Shown one piece after another: positions 34,746-41,682 of a stretch of 64,000 bases of DNA. Below the pieces are notes generated by a model that made no database searches, was not told the DNA's origin, and saw only the letters and a program-made list of their open reading frames with translations. A program made the translations under genes and the position numbers. Each line of letters starts with the position of its first letter. Within the stretch, counting starts at the first letter, position 1. This DNA is from an uncultured Algibacter sp. (GTDB taxonomy: Bacteria > Bacteroidota > Bacteroidia > Flavobacteriales > Flavobacteriaceae). Where the stretch lies: contig NZ_CANLGU010000002.1 in the NCBI RefSeq assembly GCF_947490405.1, positions 186,001-250,000 on the forward strand, read 5' to 3'.

Positions 34746-35447
34746 ATGAAAAAATTGGGAATAATATTTGGAATAATAATCGGATTAATAGTCTTTGGAG
34801 CTTTTAAGAAAAAGGGTGAAGACAATTCAAAACCAAAAATTTCGGCTACCGAATTTGTTGCTGAATTAGAAAAATTAGGATACTATAAATACGCTGACAA
34901 GAAAAATATTGACAGCTTGAAAAATGACCTTATCGAAAATTACGACCCGACAAATGAATTAGTATCGATTTGGGATGACAACACAGGAGTTCCTCTTGAC
35001 TACAGATATTATTGGTGTGACGGAGAAACAGTTTATGAAGAAGGTGGATTTACAGAACTTTTAGAACAAGTCAAACCAACTTTTGACAAAATTGGACTGA
35101 AAATAAATGTTACTGACCATTTTGAGGAATGGGATGATAAAAACAAATGGTTAAATCATAGAATAACAATAAACAGAACTGAATACGTGATTTTTAAGAA
35201 CTTTAAAGATTATGGCTGGGGCGAAGCAGTAATGAGATTTGCTCAAATCATAAATCAAGAAGCCGAAAATCAGGGAATTAAAGAAAAAGTGTATTTAGCT
35301 TCTGGTGGAAATGACGGACGACTAATATTCTTAACTAAAGAATTATACGATTACATTTATAGTGTTTACACAAATGAACAATGGAAACCATTGGAAGTAA
35401 ATGAATGGATGAAAGTTATGAGTGTGAAACCAATGAAACTGAATTAA
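34746..35447 (+). CDS. Unknown membrane-anchored protein, passenger of cassette 3
   Basis: A 233-residue protein with an N-terminal hydrophobic segment (MKKLGIIFGIIIGLIVFGAFKKK, about 4-19) that could be an uncleaved anchor. The rest is soluble and acidic, with YDPTNELVSIWDDNTGVP and WLNHRITINRTEYVIFKNFKDYGWGEA, plus a C-terminal part with the run GGNDGRLIFLTKELYDYI. No family is recognised. The start lies 12 bases after the inner cassette repeat and the stop five bases before its mate, so the gene fills the cassette exactly. Confidence 0.65.
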   Translation: MKKLGIIFGIIIGLIVFGAFKKKGEDNSKPKISATEFVAELEKLGYYKYADKKNIDSLKNDLIENYDPTNELVSIWDDNTGVPLDYRYYWCDGETVYEEGGFTELLEQVKPTFDKIGLKINVTDHFEEWDDKNKWLNHRITINRTEYVIFKNFKDYGWGEAVMRFAQIINQEAENQGIKEKVYLASGGNDGRLIFLTKELYDYIYSVYTNEQWKPLEVNEWMKVMSVKPMKLN

Positions 35448-35465
35448 AAAACTAATGCCAACAAT

Positions 35466-35573
35466 GGCTATAAGTAATTGCTTGTTCTCGCCTACTTCTG
35501 AAAATCCTCGCGGATTTTCAGTTTGGTGTGTACTTGCAAAGTTAAGTGCTAACCCACGCAACTACTCATAGCC
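35466..35573 (+). other. Long imperfect hairpin at the 3' end of cassette 3
   Basis: GGCTATAAGTAATTGC (35466-35481) pairs with GCAACTACTCATAGCC (35558-35573) at 14 of 16 positions; the two A-C mismatches become G-T wobbles on the opposite strand. Internal stem GAAAATCC/GGATTTTC at 35500-35519. Conserved boxes GCCTACTT and AAGTGCTAA lie on each side of the internal stem, as in the other two cassettes. Confidence 0.7.
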
Positions 35574-35676
35574 GAGACCGATATAAAACATTAAAACGAT
35601 TTCATATCATGTCGTTAAACGAACCTCTCTAAAAAAGCAAAAACTTTGGTTTAAAAAATATGATAGCAAATTAACC

Positions 35677-35760
35677 CGCGTTAGGGATTGAAGCGGCATC
35701 CTTTTTTGCCATTAAAAGCAAAAAAGATATAGCCGAAAGCCCGACCCTTGTGGAAACGCC
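35677..35760 (-). repeat. Palindromic intergenic repeat, copy D
   Basis: Minus-strand copy that starts immediately after the queD stop codon. It contains GGGTCGGGCTTTCGGC, the stem TTTTTTGC/GCAAAAAA around a short loop and GGATGCCGCTTCAATCCC followed by TAACGCG. It is 53 bases from the end of cassette 3. Confidence 0.8.
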
Positions 35761-36216
35761 CTAATTGTTTTCGTAAGCAAACCACTCTGCAAAAGAGGTG
35801 TCTGTTTCTTGAAGTTTTAAGGAATGTAATTTGATGTGTTTTGGAAGTCTTTTGTCTATTTTCTCTGCAAAGTCTATAACCATCATTTCGCTGGTTGGTT
35901 GATAATCAACCAATAAAACATTGTGCCCACGATCTTGCAACTCTTTAGCTAACTCTACATGAGGTGTGTTTTTATTGAATACGGTGGCGTGGTCGAATAC
36001 GTTTACAATTTCTTCTTTCACAATTTTTTTTAAATCGCCAAAATCTATTACCATTCCAAATTTTACGTTGGTATTATCCGTTATGGGTTTACCAATAACG
36101 GTTACCGAGAGTTTGTAGCTATGCCCGTGTACATTTTTACATTTTCCGTCGTAGCCGTAAAGGGCGTGTCCGGTTTCAAAAGAGAATTGTTTTGTGATGC
36201 GAATGTTGTTTCCCAT
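35761..36216 (-). CDS. queD: 6-carboxytetrahydropterin synthase
   Basis: Second enzyme of queuosine/7-deazaguanine synthesis, converting dihydroneopterin triphosphate. The 151 residues have ETGHALYGYDGKCKNVHGHSY, which provides the catalytic Cys and three zinc His, and the EWFAYE motif ends the protein (C-terminal Glu contact). The start overlaps the stop of the 32-codon gene upstream (TAATG), so expression is coupled. Length is slightly above the family mean. Confidence 0.92.
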   Translation of the reverse strand: MGNNIRITKQFSFETGHALYGYDGKCKNVHGHSYKLSVTVIGKPITDNTNVKFGMVIDFGDLKKIVKEEIVNVFDHATVFNKNTPHVELAKELQDRGHNVLLVDYQPTSEMMVIDFAEKIDKRLPKHIKLHSLKLQETDTSFAEWFAYENN

Positions 36217-36314
36217 TATCTTCTTTTTCTTTTATTGACGAAATATACGATGATTAAAACTAGACCTAGTATTAGAAATAATCCGTTTCCGCTAATGAAT
36301 GACATAATATCCAT
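36216..36314 (-). CDS. 32-residue predicted membrane peptide coupled to queD
   Basis: An ATG at 36314 opens 32 codons reading MDIMSFISGNGLFLILGLV then LIIVYFVNKRKRR, ending TAA at 36216. One hydrophobic helix (about 10-26) is followed by a strongly basic tail, a typical small inner-membrane topology. The stop shares one base with the queD ATG (TAATG). It follows the MATE gene by 37 bases. Conservation was not tested; the composition and coupling support a real gene. Confidence 0.55.
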   Translation of the reverse strand: MDIMSFISGNGLFLILGLVLIIVYFVNKRKRR

Positions 36315-36351
36315 ACTGTGATTTTTTTAATGTCTATTTACTGGCCCAAAG

Positions 36352-37686
36352 TTAAGTTTTTTGCGCAAGCGGTATAAATATTTTCCTGAATTTTATAATT
36401 AATGGAATACCTCGTGCTATAATCCAAATGGTAATAGCAATAAATATGGCATGGAGTTTATGGTTTAAACTATCTAACCAAAATAAAACAGGGATAAAAA
36501 CAAGAAAGGTTGAAAATAAAAGCACGTTTCTTAGGTATTTCATTTTTCCTAGACCTTTGAAAATACCATCGAAAATAAAAGCCAAAGTACAGAGGGGTTG
36601 CATAACGAGTACAATCCAGAATACGTTGTAAAAGGCTTTTAAAACTTCTGGTTCTTTGGTAAAAATACGCCCGATAGGATAATAAAATATTGCGCCTATA
36701 ATGCCTAAAATAATACCTATAACTACACCGTATTTTATGAGTTTATTACTTAGTATTATTAAAGTTGTATAGGCTTTTGCTCCAAATAGTTTGCCCGATA
36801 AAATGTTACCGGCGCTTGCGTAACCATCAACTATAAATGCTCCTAAAAACCATAAGTTAATAGCTATGGTATAGGCTGCAATATATTCTGCACCGTAGCT
36901 TGTTGCAAATGCGCTAGCGTAGTACAGTGTAACGTTTAGGGCAATGGTTCTAACAAAAAGATTTAGAATCATTAAAATGAATCGTTTTATTTCTGGATTA
37001 AAAGGAAAGCTTGGTTTTAATGGGATGCTTGTTTTTTTAAGAAGATAAAACGCTGAAAAACCTGCCATTAATATTTGCGCAATAACACTAGCGTATGCTG
37101 CACCCTCAATATGCATTGGTGCTAAAAAACCTTCTATTCCATAAACTAAAACAATGTCTAAAACAATATTTGATGCTGAACCAATAATAGCAATTATCAT
37201 GGGATAGTAGGTGTTTTGTAAACCTCTAAATGCTCCAAAAACGGCAATGGTAAATAGTGTAAATGGAAACCCTAACACTCGTATTTTATAGTAGATAACT
37301 GAATAATCTAAAATTAAATCGGAGGCATTATAAAGTTTAAAAATCTGTTTTGCTATGGGATATGTTCCAAAAATAATAAGAATACTAAGTGAGGTAATTA
37401 TAAAAATAGCCTGAGCTGGAAGGTTTTTAATGTTCTCTAGTTTATTAGCACCAACATATTGAGATACAATAGAAGAAATGGCGCTTCTGGTTTGTCCTAA
37501 AACCCAAATAAGCATAGATATAAATGTGGTAACTATACCAACGGCAGCTAAAGATTCTGTTGCGTTTATGTCTATATTTCCAATTATGGCAGCATCTGTT
37601 AATGATAAAATAGGTTCAGATACTCCAGAAATTAATGCTGGAATAGCCAGTTTGTTTATATATTTTAAACTGATGTTTGTATTCAC
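36352..37686 (-). CDS. MATE family efflux transporter
   Basis: A 444-residue polytopic protein with about 12 helices. It resembles DinF-type MATE proteins: the N-terminal ALPALISGVSEPILSLTDAAIIG motif and the repeated half beginning near 235 (LMILNLFVRTIALNV). Members export drugs or metabolites using sodium or proton gradients. Substrate unknown. Its start overlaps the stop of the acetyltransferase gene by four bases, so both are cotranscribed. Confidence 0.9.
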   Translation of the reverse strand: MNTNISLKYINKLAIPALISGVSEPILSLTDAAIIGNIDINATESLAAVGIVTTFISMLIWVLGQTRSAISSIVSQYVGANKLENIKNLPAQAIFIITSLSILIIFGTYPIAKQIFKLYNASDLILDYSVIYYKIRVLGFPFTLFTIAVFGAFRGLQNTYYPMIIAIIGSASNIVLDIVLVYGIEGFLAPMHIEGAAYASVIAQILMAGFSAFYLLKKTSIPLKPSFPFNPEIKRFILMILNLFVRTIALNVTLYYASAFATSYGAEYIAAYTIAINLWFLGAFIVDGYASAGNILSGKLFGAKAYTTLIILSNKLIKYGVVIGIILGIIGAIFYYPIGRIFTKEPEVLKAFYNVFWIVLVMQPLCTLAFIFDGIFKGLGKMKYLRNVLLFSTFLVFIPVLFWLDSLNHKLHAIFIAITIWIIARGIPLIIKFRKIFIPLAQKT

Positions 37687-38183
37687 AAGACTAGTTCATA
37701 ACAGTGAAATGGATGTTCACTTTGTTTTGGGAAGTAGATATCGCCCAATTTTTTATAGCCACGAAGTTCATAAAACTTTTGATTTCTTTTGTTTTGTGAA
37801 AACGTATCTAATCGAACAGATTGATAATTATTTTTTCGAGCATAATCCTCAGCAAATTGCATGAGTTGTTGGGCAAAACCTTTGCTTTGTTGATCTGGAT
37901 GAACAGCTAAACGATGAATGTAAATATTTTTTTCATTAGGTGTTAACCAAGAGATTGGAATATATTCCTCGTCCATAAACGTTGAAACTGTTACACAACC
38001 TATAATCTCATTTTCAATTTCTAAAACGTATAATTCTCCTCGGTTAGCATCATTTATAAAGGGTTTTTTATTAGGGTAGTATTCGTTCCATTGAAAAATA
38101 TTTTTTGTAATCATAAAAGCCGCACATGCTTTTGTGACTTTAAGAATATTTTTTATATCTGCTACCGCTCCCTTTCGAATCAT
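37683..38183 (-). CDS. GNAT family N-acetyltransferase
   Basis: A 166-residue acetyltransferase. The acetyl-CoA site is IHRLAVHPDQQSKGFAQQLMQFAEDYARKNNYQSVRLDTFSQNKRNQKFYELRGYKK (motif A RxxGxA-type with Q-x-x-G/A, then motif B). Transfers acetyl groups to an amine; the substrate is not predictable. First gene of the minus-strand operon acetyltransferase-MATE-small peptide-queD. Confidence 0.88.
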   Translation of the reverse strand: MIRKGAVADIKNILKVTKACAAFMITKNIFQWNEYYPNKKPFINDANRGELYVLEIENEIIGCVTVSTFMDEEYIPISWLTPNEKNIYIHRLAVHPDQQSKGFAQQLMQFAEDYARKNNYQSVRLDTFSQNKRNQKFYELRGYKKLGDIYFPKQSEHPFHCYELVL

Positions 38184-38241
38184 TTAATTATTATACTTTT
38201 GCATCAAATTTATTGTAAATTTAGCTTTTAAAGTTATAGAT

Positions 38242-39036
38242 ATGAAGAATATTTTAGTTCCAGTAGGCTCATCAAAAAATGCAGTAAGTCATTTACAGTA
38301 TGCAGTAGATTTTGCTGCTGCTATTCATGCGAAAGTTTTTGTAGTACAAGTGTATAATGTTTATACCAAAGCTGGTACTATGATAAAAGTGGATAAAATT
38401 ATTGAAAAGGAAAGTTTGGCTTTTTTAAAAGACTTAGTTTCTAAGGTTGATACTAAAGGTGTTGATGTTGTTATAAAAACCTTAAAAGGTAATTTAATTG
38501 ATACATTAGAATTGGCATGTAAAGCAGCTGATGTTGATATGGTTTTAATTGAACCTAAGACCACATCAATTAAAGAAGAGGTGTACCTTGGAAAAACTTC
38601 TGGGAAAATTATAAAACAAATGGATGTACCTGCTTTAATTGTGCCAGAAGGTTATAAGTTCTCAAAACCCACAAATATTTTGATGGCTATAAAATCAGCT
38701 ACAATTAAAAAGAAAAATGCGTTGCAACCTCTTAAAGATTTAAAATCGACATTTAAAACCTCTGTAAATTTATTATTGGTTAAAACACCGTTTTATAAAG
38801 CAGATGATTTTAATGTAAGTGAAGATTTAACAGCCATTATAAATAAAACAACAAAAACTGAAAATGCTACGACGTTTCAAGGTGTTTTAGAACATTTTCA
38901 ATCGCATAATCCAGATATATTGTGCGTAGTGAGACGTAAACGTGGTTTTTTTGCTAAGAAATGGGAGAAGAATACCATTTTGAAAAAAGATTTTCATAGT
39001 AGTATTCCTGTGTTAGTTTTAAGTGGATTGAAATAA
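38242..39036 (+). CDS. Universal stress protein, two tandem UspA domains
   Basis: A 264-residue protein. The first UspA domain (1-142) begins KNILVPVGSSKNAVSHLQYAVDFAAAIHA and includes the late loop GKTSGKIIKQMDVPALIVPEG, a reduced form of the Gx2GxnG(S/T) ATP loop. A second shorter domain follows (about 150-264), ending SIPVLVLSGLK. Tandem Usp proteins are usual in Bacteroidetes stress responses. A tRNA gene follows seven bases on. Confidence 0.88.
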   Translation: MKNILVPVGSSKNAVSHLQYAVDFAAAIHAKVFVVQVYNVYTKAGTMIKVDKIIEKESLAFLKDLVSKVDTKGVDVVIKTLKGNLIDTLELACKAADVDMVLIEPKTTSIKEEVYLGKTSGKIIKQMDVPALIVPEGYKFSKPTNILMAIKSATIKKKNALQPLKDLKSTFKTSVNLLLVKTPFYKADDFNVSEDLTAIINKTTKTENATTFQGVLEHFQSHNPDILCVVRRKRGFFAKKWEKNTILKKDFHSSIPVLVLSGLK

Positions 39037-39042
39037 CAAAAT

Positions 39043-39116
39043 GGGGATGTAGCTCAGTTGGCTAGAGCGCTTGACTGGCAGTCAAGAGGTCGTCGGTTCG
39101 AATCCGATCTTCTCCA
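39043..39116 (+). tRNA. tRNA-Ala (GGC anticodon)
   Basis: Acceptor GGGGATG pairs with CTTCTCC; G3-T70 gives the wobble pair that defines alanine tRNA. Anticodon stem CTTGA/TCAAG with loop CTGGCAG, T-arm with TTCGAAT, then A73. One T-T mismatch at 6-67. No encoded CCA. Confidence 0.92.
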
Positions 39117-39120
39117 CTTT

Positions 39121-39152
39121 AAAAAAGCAATATCTTTTGATGTTGCTTTTTT
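39121..39152 (+). terminator. Terminator after tRNA-Ala
   Basis: AAAAAAGCAATATC and GATGTTGCTTTTTT around TTTT, one wobble pair. Its end overlaps the glpD stop codon, so it also closes the opposite strand. Confidence 0.78.
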
Positions 39153-40827
39153 ATTTGAATTCTTCGTTGTAAAACGTTGTAGCATCTTTAAGTGCCAACT
39201 CTAATAGTGCTACTTCTTTTTTTGTTCTTTCGCTACTCCAATTTAAAAGTAATGCTATATCTTTTGTAACACTATCTTTAAATTTGTAGATGCTGGCGAT
39301 ATCAAAATACAAGCGGCCAGTACGTCTTATAAAAAAGTCGTTAAGGCTATTTACCATTTCAAAATGCACACCAAACCAAGTCTCGGCTCTAATTAGATTT
39401 TCTAAGGGATTGAGAGATTCAAAATCATTTATTTTTTTAATGATAATATCTGCCTGTTTTCCATAATATCTGCACAAATAATTGGCATAATATGCTTCTG
39501 ATATGCCTAATTGCAGTAATTTATCTGTTAGCTCTTGTTGATATGCTGCTATATCTTCACTAGAGTTAAGTGGCGGTTGTACTAAAGAAATTGTTGCTGT
39601 AGTAGATTCTAGAAATGCACTCGTACTATTTTCTTTAGAATATGTTTTTAACACAGTTTCTAAAGCTCTATATGCTATTTTTCTGTAGCCTGTAAGCTTA
39701 CCGCCAGCCATAGATATTAAGCCACTTTTTGATACGAATATTTCATCTTTCCTGGATAATTCTGAAGCCGACGTATTCTCTTCATGAATTAATGGTCTTA
39801 GTCCTGCCCAACTCGATTCTATATCGCTTAGTGTTAATTTTACAGTTTTAAATGTATTATTTATGGCGTTTAGTAGGTAATTGGCATCTTGTTGTGTAGT
39901 AACAATTCGATCTAAATCTCCAGAGTAATCAGTATCTGTAGTACCTACATAGGTTACGCGCCCTCTTGGAATAGCAAATACCATTCTACCATCAGACACA
40001 TCAAAATACACCGATTGTTTTACAGGTAGTTTTTCAAAAGGAAATACCAAGTGCACGCCTTTAGTAAGGTGCAAACGCCTTTTATTAATAGAATTGTCTT
40101 TTTTTCTAATGGTATCTACCCATGGACCAGCTGCTGATAAATAACTTTTGGCTTTAACGGTAAATACCTCATTTGTGTTTATGTCTGTACAATTTAAACT
40201 CTCAATTTTTGAACTTGCATTATAGTTAAACGCAGTCATTTCACAATAGTTAATTATTGTTGCTCCAAATGCAGTTGCATTTTTTAAAATTTCAATTGCT
40301 AATCGCGCATCATCGGTTTTATATTCAGCATAAAGTCCGCCACCCACAACAGTTTGTTCATCTAGCAAGGGTTCTTGAGCGATGGTTTCTTGCTTATCGA
40401 GCATTTTTCTGCGATCTTCACCCTTAACATCAGCTAAAAAATCGTAAACCTTTAAGCCTAGTGCTGTCATAAGTTTACCATAAGTACCACCTTCAACCAG
40501 TGGTAATAGCATTTTTTGAGGTGTTACTAAGTGTGGTGCAAGATTGTGAACAATGGCACGCTCTGATCCTGATTCTCGAACTAAACTAATCTCAAAATTC
40601 TTTAAATAACGTAAACCACCATGAATAAGTTTTGTGGATTTATTACTAGTGCCAGAAGCAAAATCATTTTTTTCTACTAAACACACCTTAAGACCTCTTG
40701 CTGAAGCATCAAGTGCAATACCAGCGCCAGTAATGCCGCCGCCAATAATAGCTAAATCAAAAACTTCGGTTTTAAGTTTTTGTATTTGAGACGTTCTGTG
40801 TAAAATAGAAAAGTTTGATGTTTTCAA
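39151..40827 (-). CDS. glpD: Glycerol-3-phosphate dehydrogenase, FAD-dependent
   Basis: Oxidises glycerol 3-phosphate to dihydroxyacetone phosphate and feeds the quinone pool at the membrane. The 558 residues open with the FAD fold DLAIIGGGITGAGIALDASARG (about 24-45), then EKNDFASGTSNKSTKLIHGGLRYL and RGRVTYVGTTDTDY (substrate region). A C-terminal helical domain follows from about 430. Full length, near membrane-associated homologues. Terminator hairpin from the tRNA overlaps its end. Confidence 0.95.
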   Translation of the reverse strand: MKTSNFSILHRTSQIQKLKTEVFDLAIIGGGITGAGIALDASARGLKVCLVEKNDFASGTSNKSTKLIHGGLRYLKNFEISLVRESGSERAIVHNLAPHLVTPQKMLLPLVEGGTYGKLMTALGLKVYDFLADVKGEDRRKMLDKQETIAQEPLLDEQTVVGGGLYAEYKTDDARLAIEILKNATAFGATIINYCEMTAFNYNASSKIESLNCTDINTNEVFTVKAKSYLSAAGPWVDTIRKKDNSINKRRLHLTKGVHLVFPFEKLPVKQSVYFDVSDGRMVFAIPRGRVTYVGTTDTDYSGDLDRIVTTQQDANYLLNAINNTFKTVKLTLSDIESSWAGLRPLIHEENTSASELSRKDEIFVSKSGLISMAGGKLTGYRKIAYRALETVLKTYSKENSTSAFLESTTATISLVQPPLNSSEDIAAYQQELTDKLLQLGISEAYYANYLCRYYGKQADIIIKKINDFESLNPLENLIRAETWFGVHFEMVNSLNDFFIRRTGRLYFDIASIYKFKDSVTKDIALLLNWSSERTKKEVALLELALKDATTFYNEEFK

Positions 40828-40833
40828 TCTAAA

Positions 40834-41682
40834 TTAATGTTTTATAAAGTCTACTATGAGCTTAATAGCTGCCTTTAATTCTTTCGAAATTGTTTTTTCT
40901 ATCCAAGGATGTTTGGTATTAAATACATGGTCTGCATTTTCAATAATTTCTAATTTACTTTTTCCGTTCCATTTATGAAGTTGGTGAGCTTCATCTATTA
41001 ATACACTTGTATCTGCATCTCCATGAATGATGAGATATGGAATTTTTAAATTGGAAACAGCTCGTTTTATGGTTAACCTGTTTTCATTTGCTTTGAAGTC
41101 TTCGTAAAATTGATAGAAATGTGGCATTTGTTGTTTTGTGCGTCCGTTTAAAACATATTTTACACCATCTTTTTTCCATTGTTCTAAATCTCCAACGGTT
41201 GAAGTGCGTTTACCATAAGCACAAACCCCTGCAAGACTAATCACTTTAGTAACACGAGGATCTTCTTCAGCTTTAATGGTTACAATACCGCCACCTCGAC
41301 TGTGCCCTATTATATTGATGTTATCTGTGTCAATATTGGCTTTGAACTCAGAATTTTTAAAGACCCAATTAATCACAGATTCTAAATCATCAAGTTCTTT
41401 TGTATAATTATTATTCCCAAAAGCTTCTAAATCTGGAAAATCAATGGGCTGTTTTAAAGTCCCACCATTATGTGAAAAGTTAAATTTTATAAAGAAAAAT
41501 CCAATTTCAGCAAATGTTTTTGCCATAATATCCCAAGCGCCCCAATCTTTGAAACCTTTATAACCATGACAAAAAATGACTATCGGTTTTTGTGTTACGT
41601 TTTCATTATAAAACACATCAGTTAATATTGGTTTTTTGTGCTTTCCTTCTACAATTATATTTTTTGATATTTTCATAATCAA
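40834..41682 (-). CDS. Alpha/beta hydrolase
   Basis: A 282-residue esterase/peptidase-like protein. PIVIFCHGYKGFKDWG is the oxyanion loop, GHSRGG holds the nucleophile serine, HGDADTSV the acid, and NADHVFN the histidine. Resembles the dipeptidyl-peptidase or acyl-aminoacyl-like small hydrolases, without a propeller. Substrate not predictable. Two Met codons (MIMK) are possible starts; the annotated start overlaps the upstream nuclease gene by four bases, indicating coupling. Confidence 0.85.
   Translation of the reverse strand: MIMKISKNIIVEGKHKKPILTDVFYNENVTQKPIVIFCHGYKGFKDWGAWDIMAKTFAEIGFFFIKFNFSHNGGTLKQPIDFPDLEAFGNNNYTKELDDLESVINWVFKNSEFKANIDTDNINIIGHSRGGGIVTIKAEEDPRVTKVISLAGVCAYGKRTSTVGDLEQWKKDGVKYVLNGRTKQQMPHFYQFYEDFKANENRLTIKRAVSNLKIPYLIIHGDADTSVLIDEAHQLHKWNGKSKLEIIENADHVFNTKHPWIEKTISKELKAAIKLIVDFIKH

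Larger units (their letters stand above)
34683..35623 (+). mobile_element. Single-gene cassette 3 (plus orientation, hairpin module at its 3' end)
   Basis: Promoter-like segment 34683-34713; terminal repeat TTCGTTTAAC at 34710-34719 with its exact complement at 35614-35623. The inner repeat TTGTTGGCATTA (34722-34733) is the perfect complement of 35453-35464 and hugs the gene. The long hairpin is at 35466-35573. The module ATATAAAACATTAAAACGAT (35581-35600), found at the 5' side in cassettes 1 and 2, is here placed at the 3' side. Fifty-three bases later comes repeat copy D. The cargo gene is unrelated to those of the other cassettes. Confidence 0.75.
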
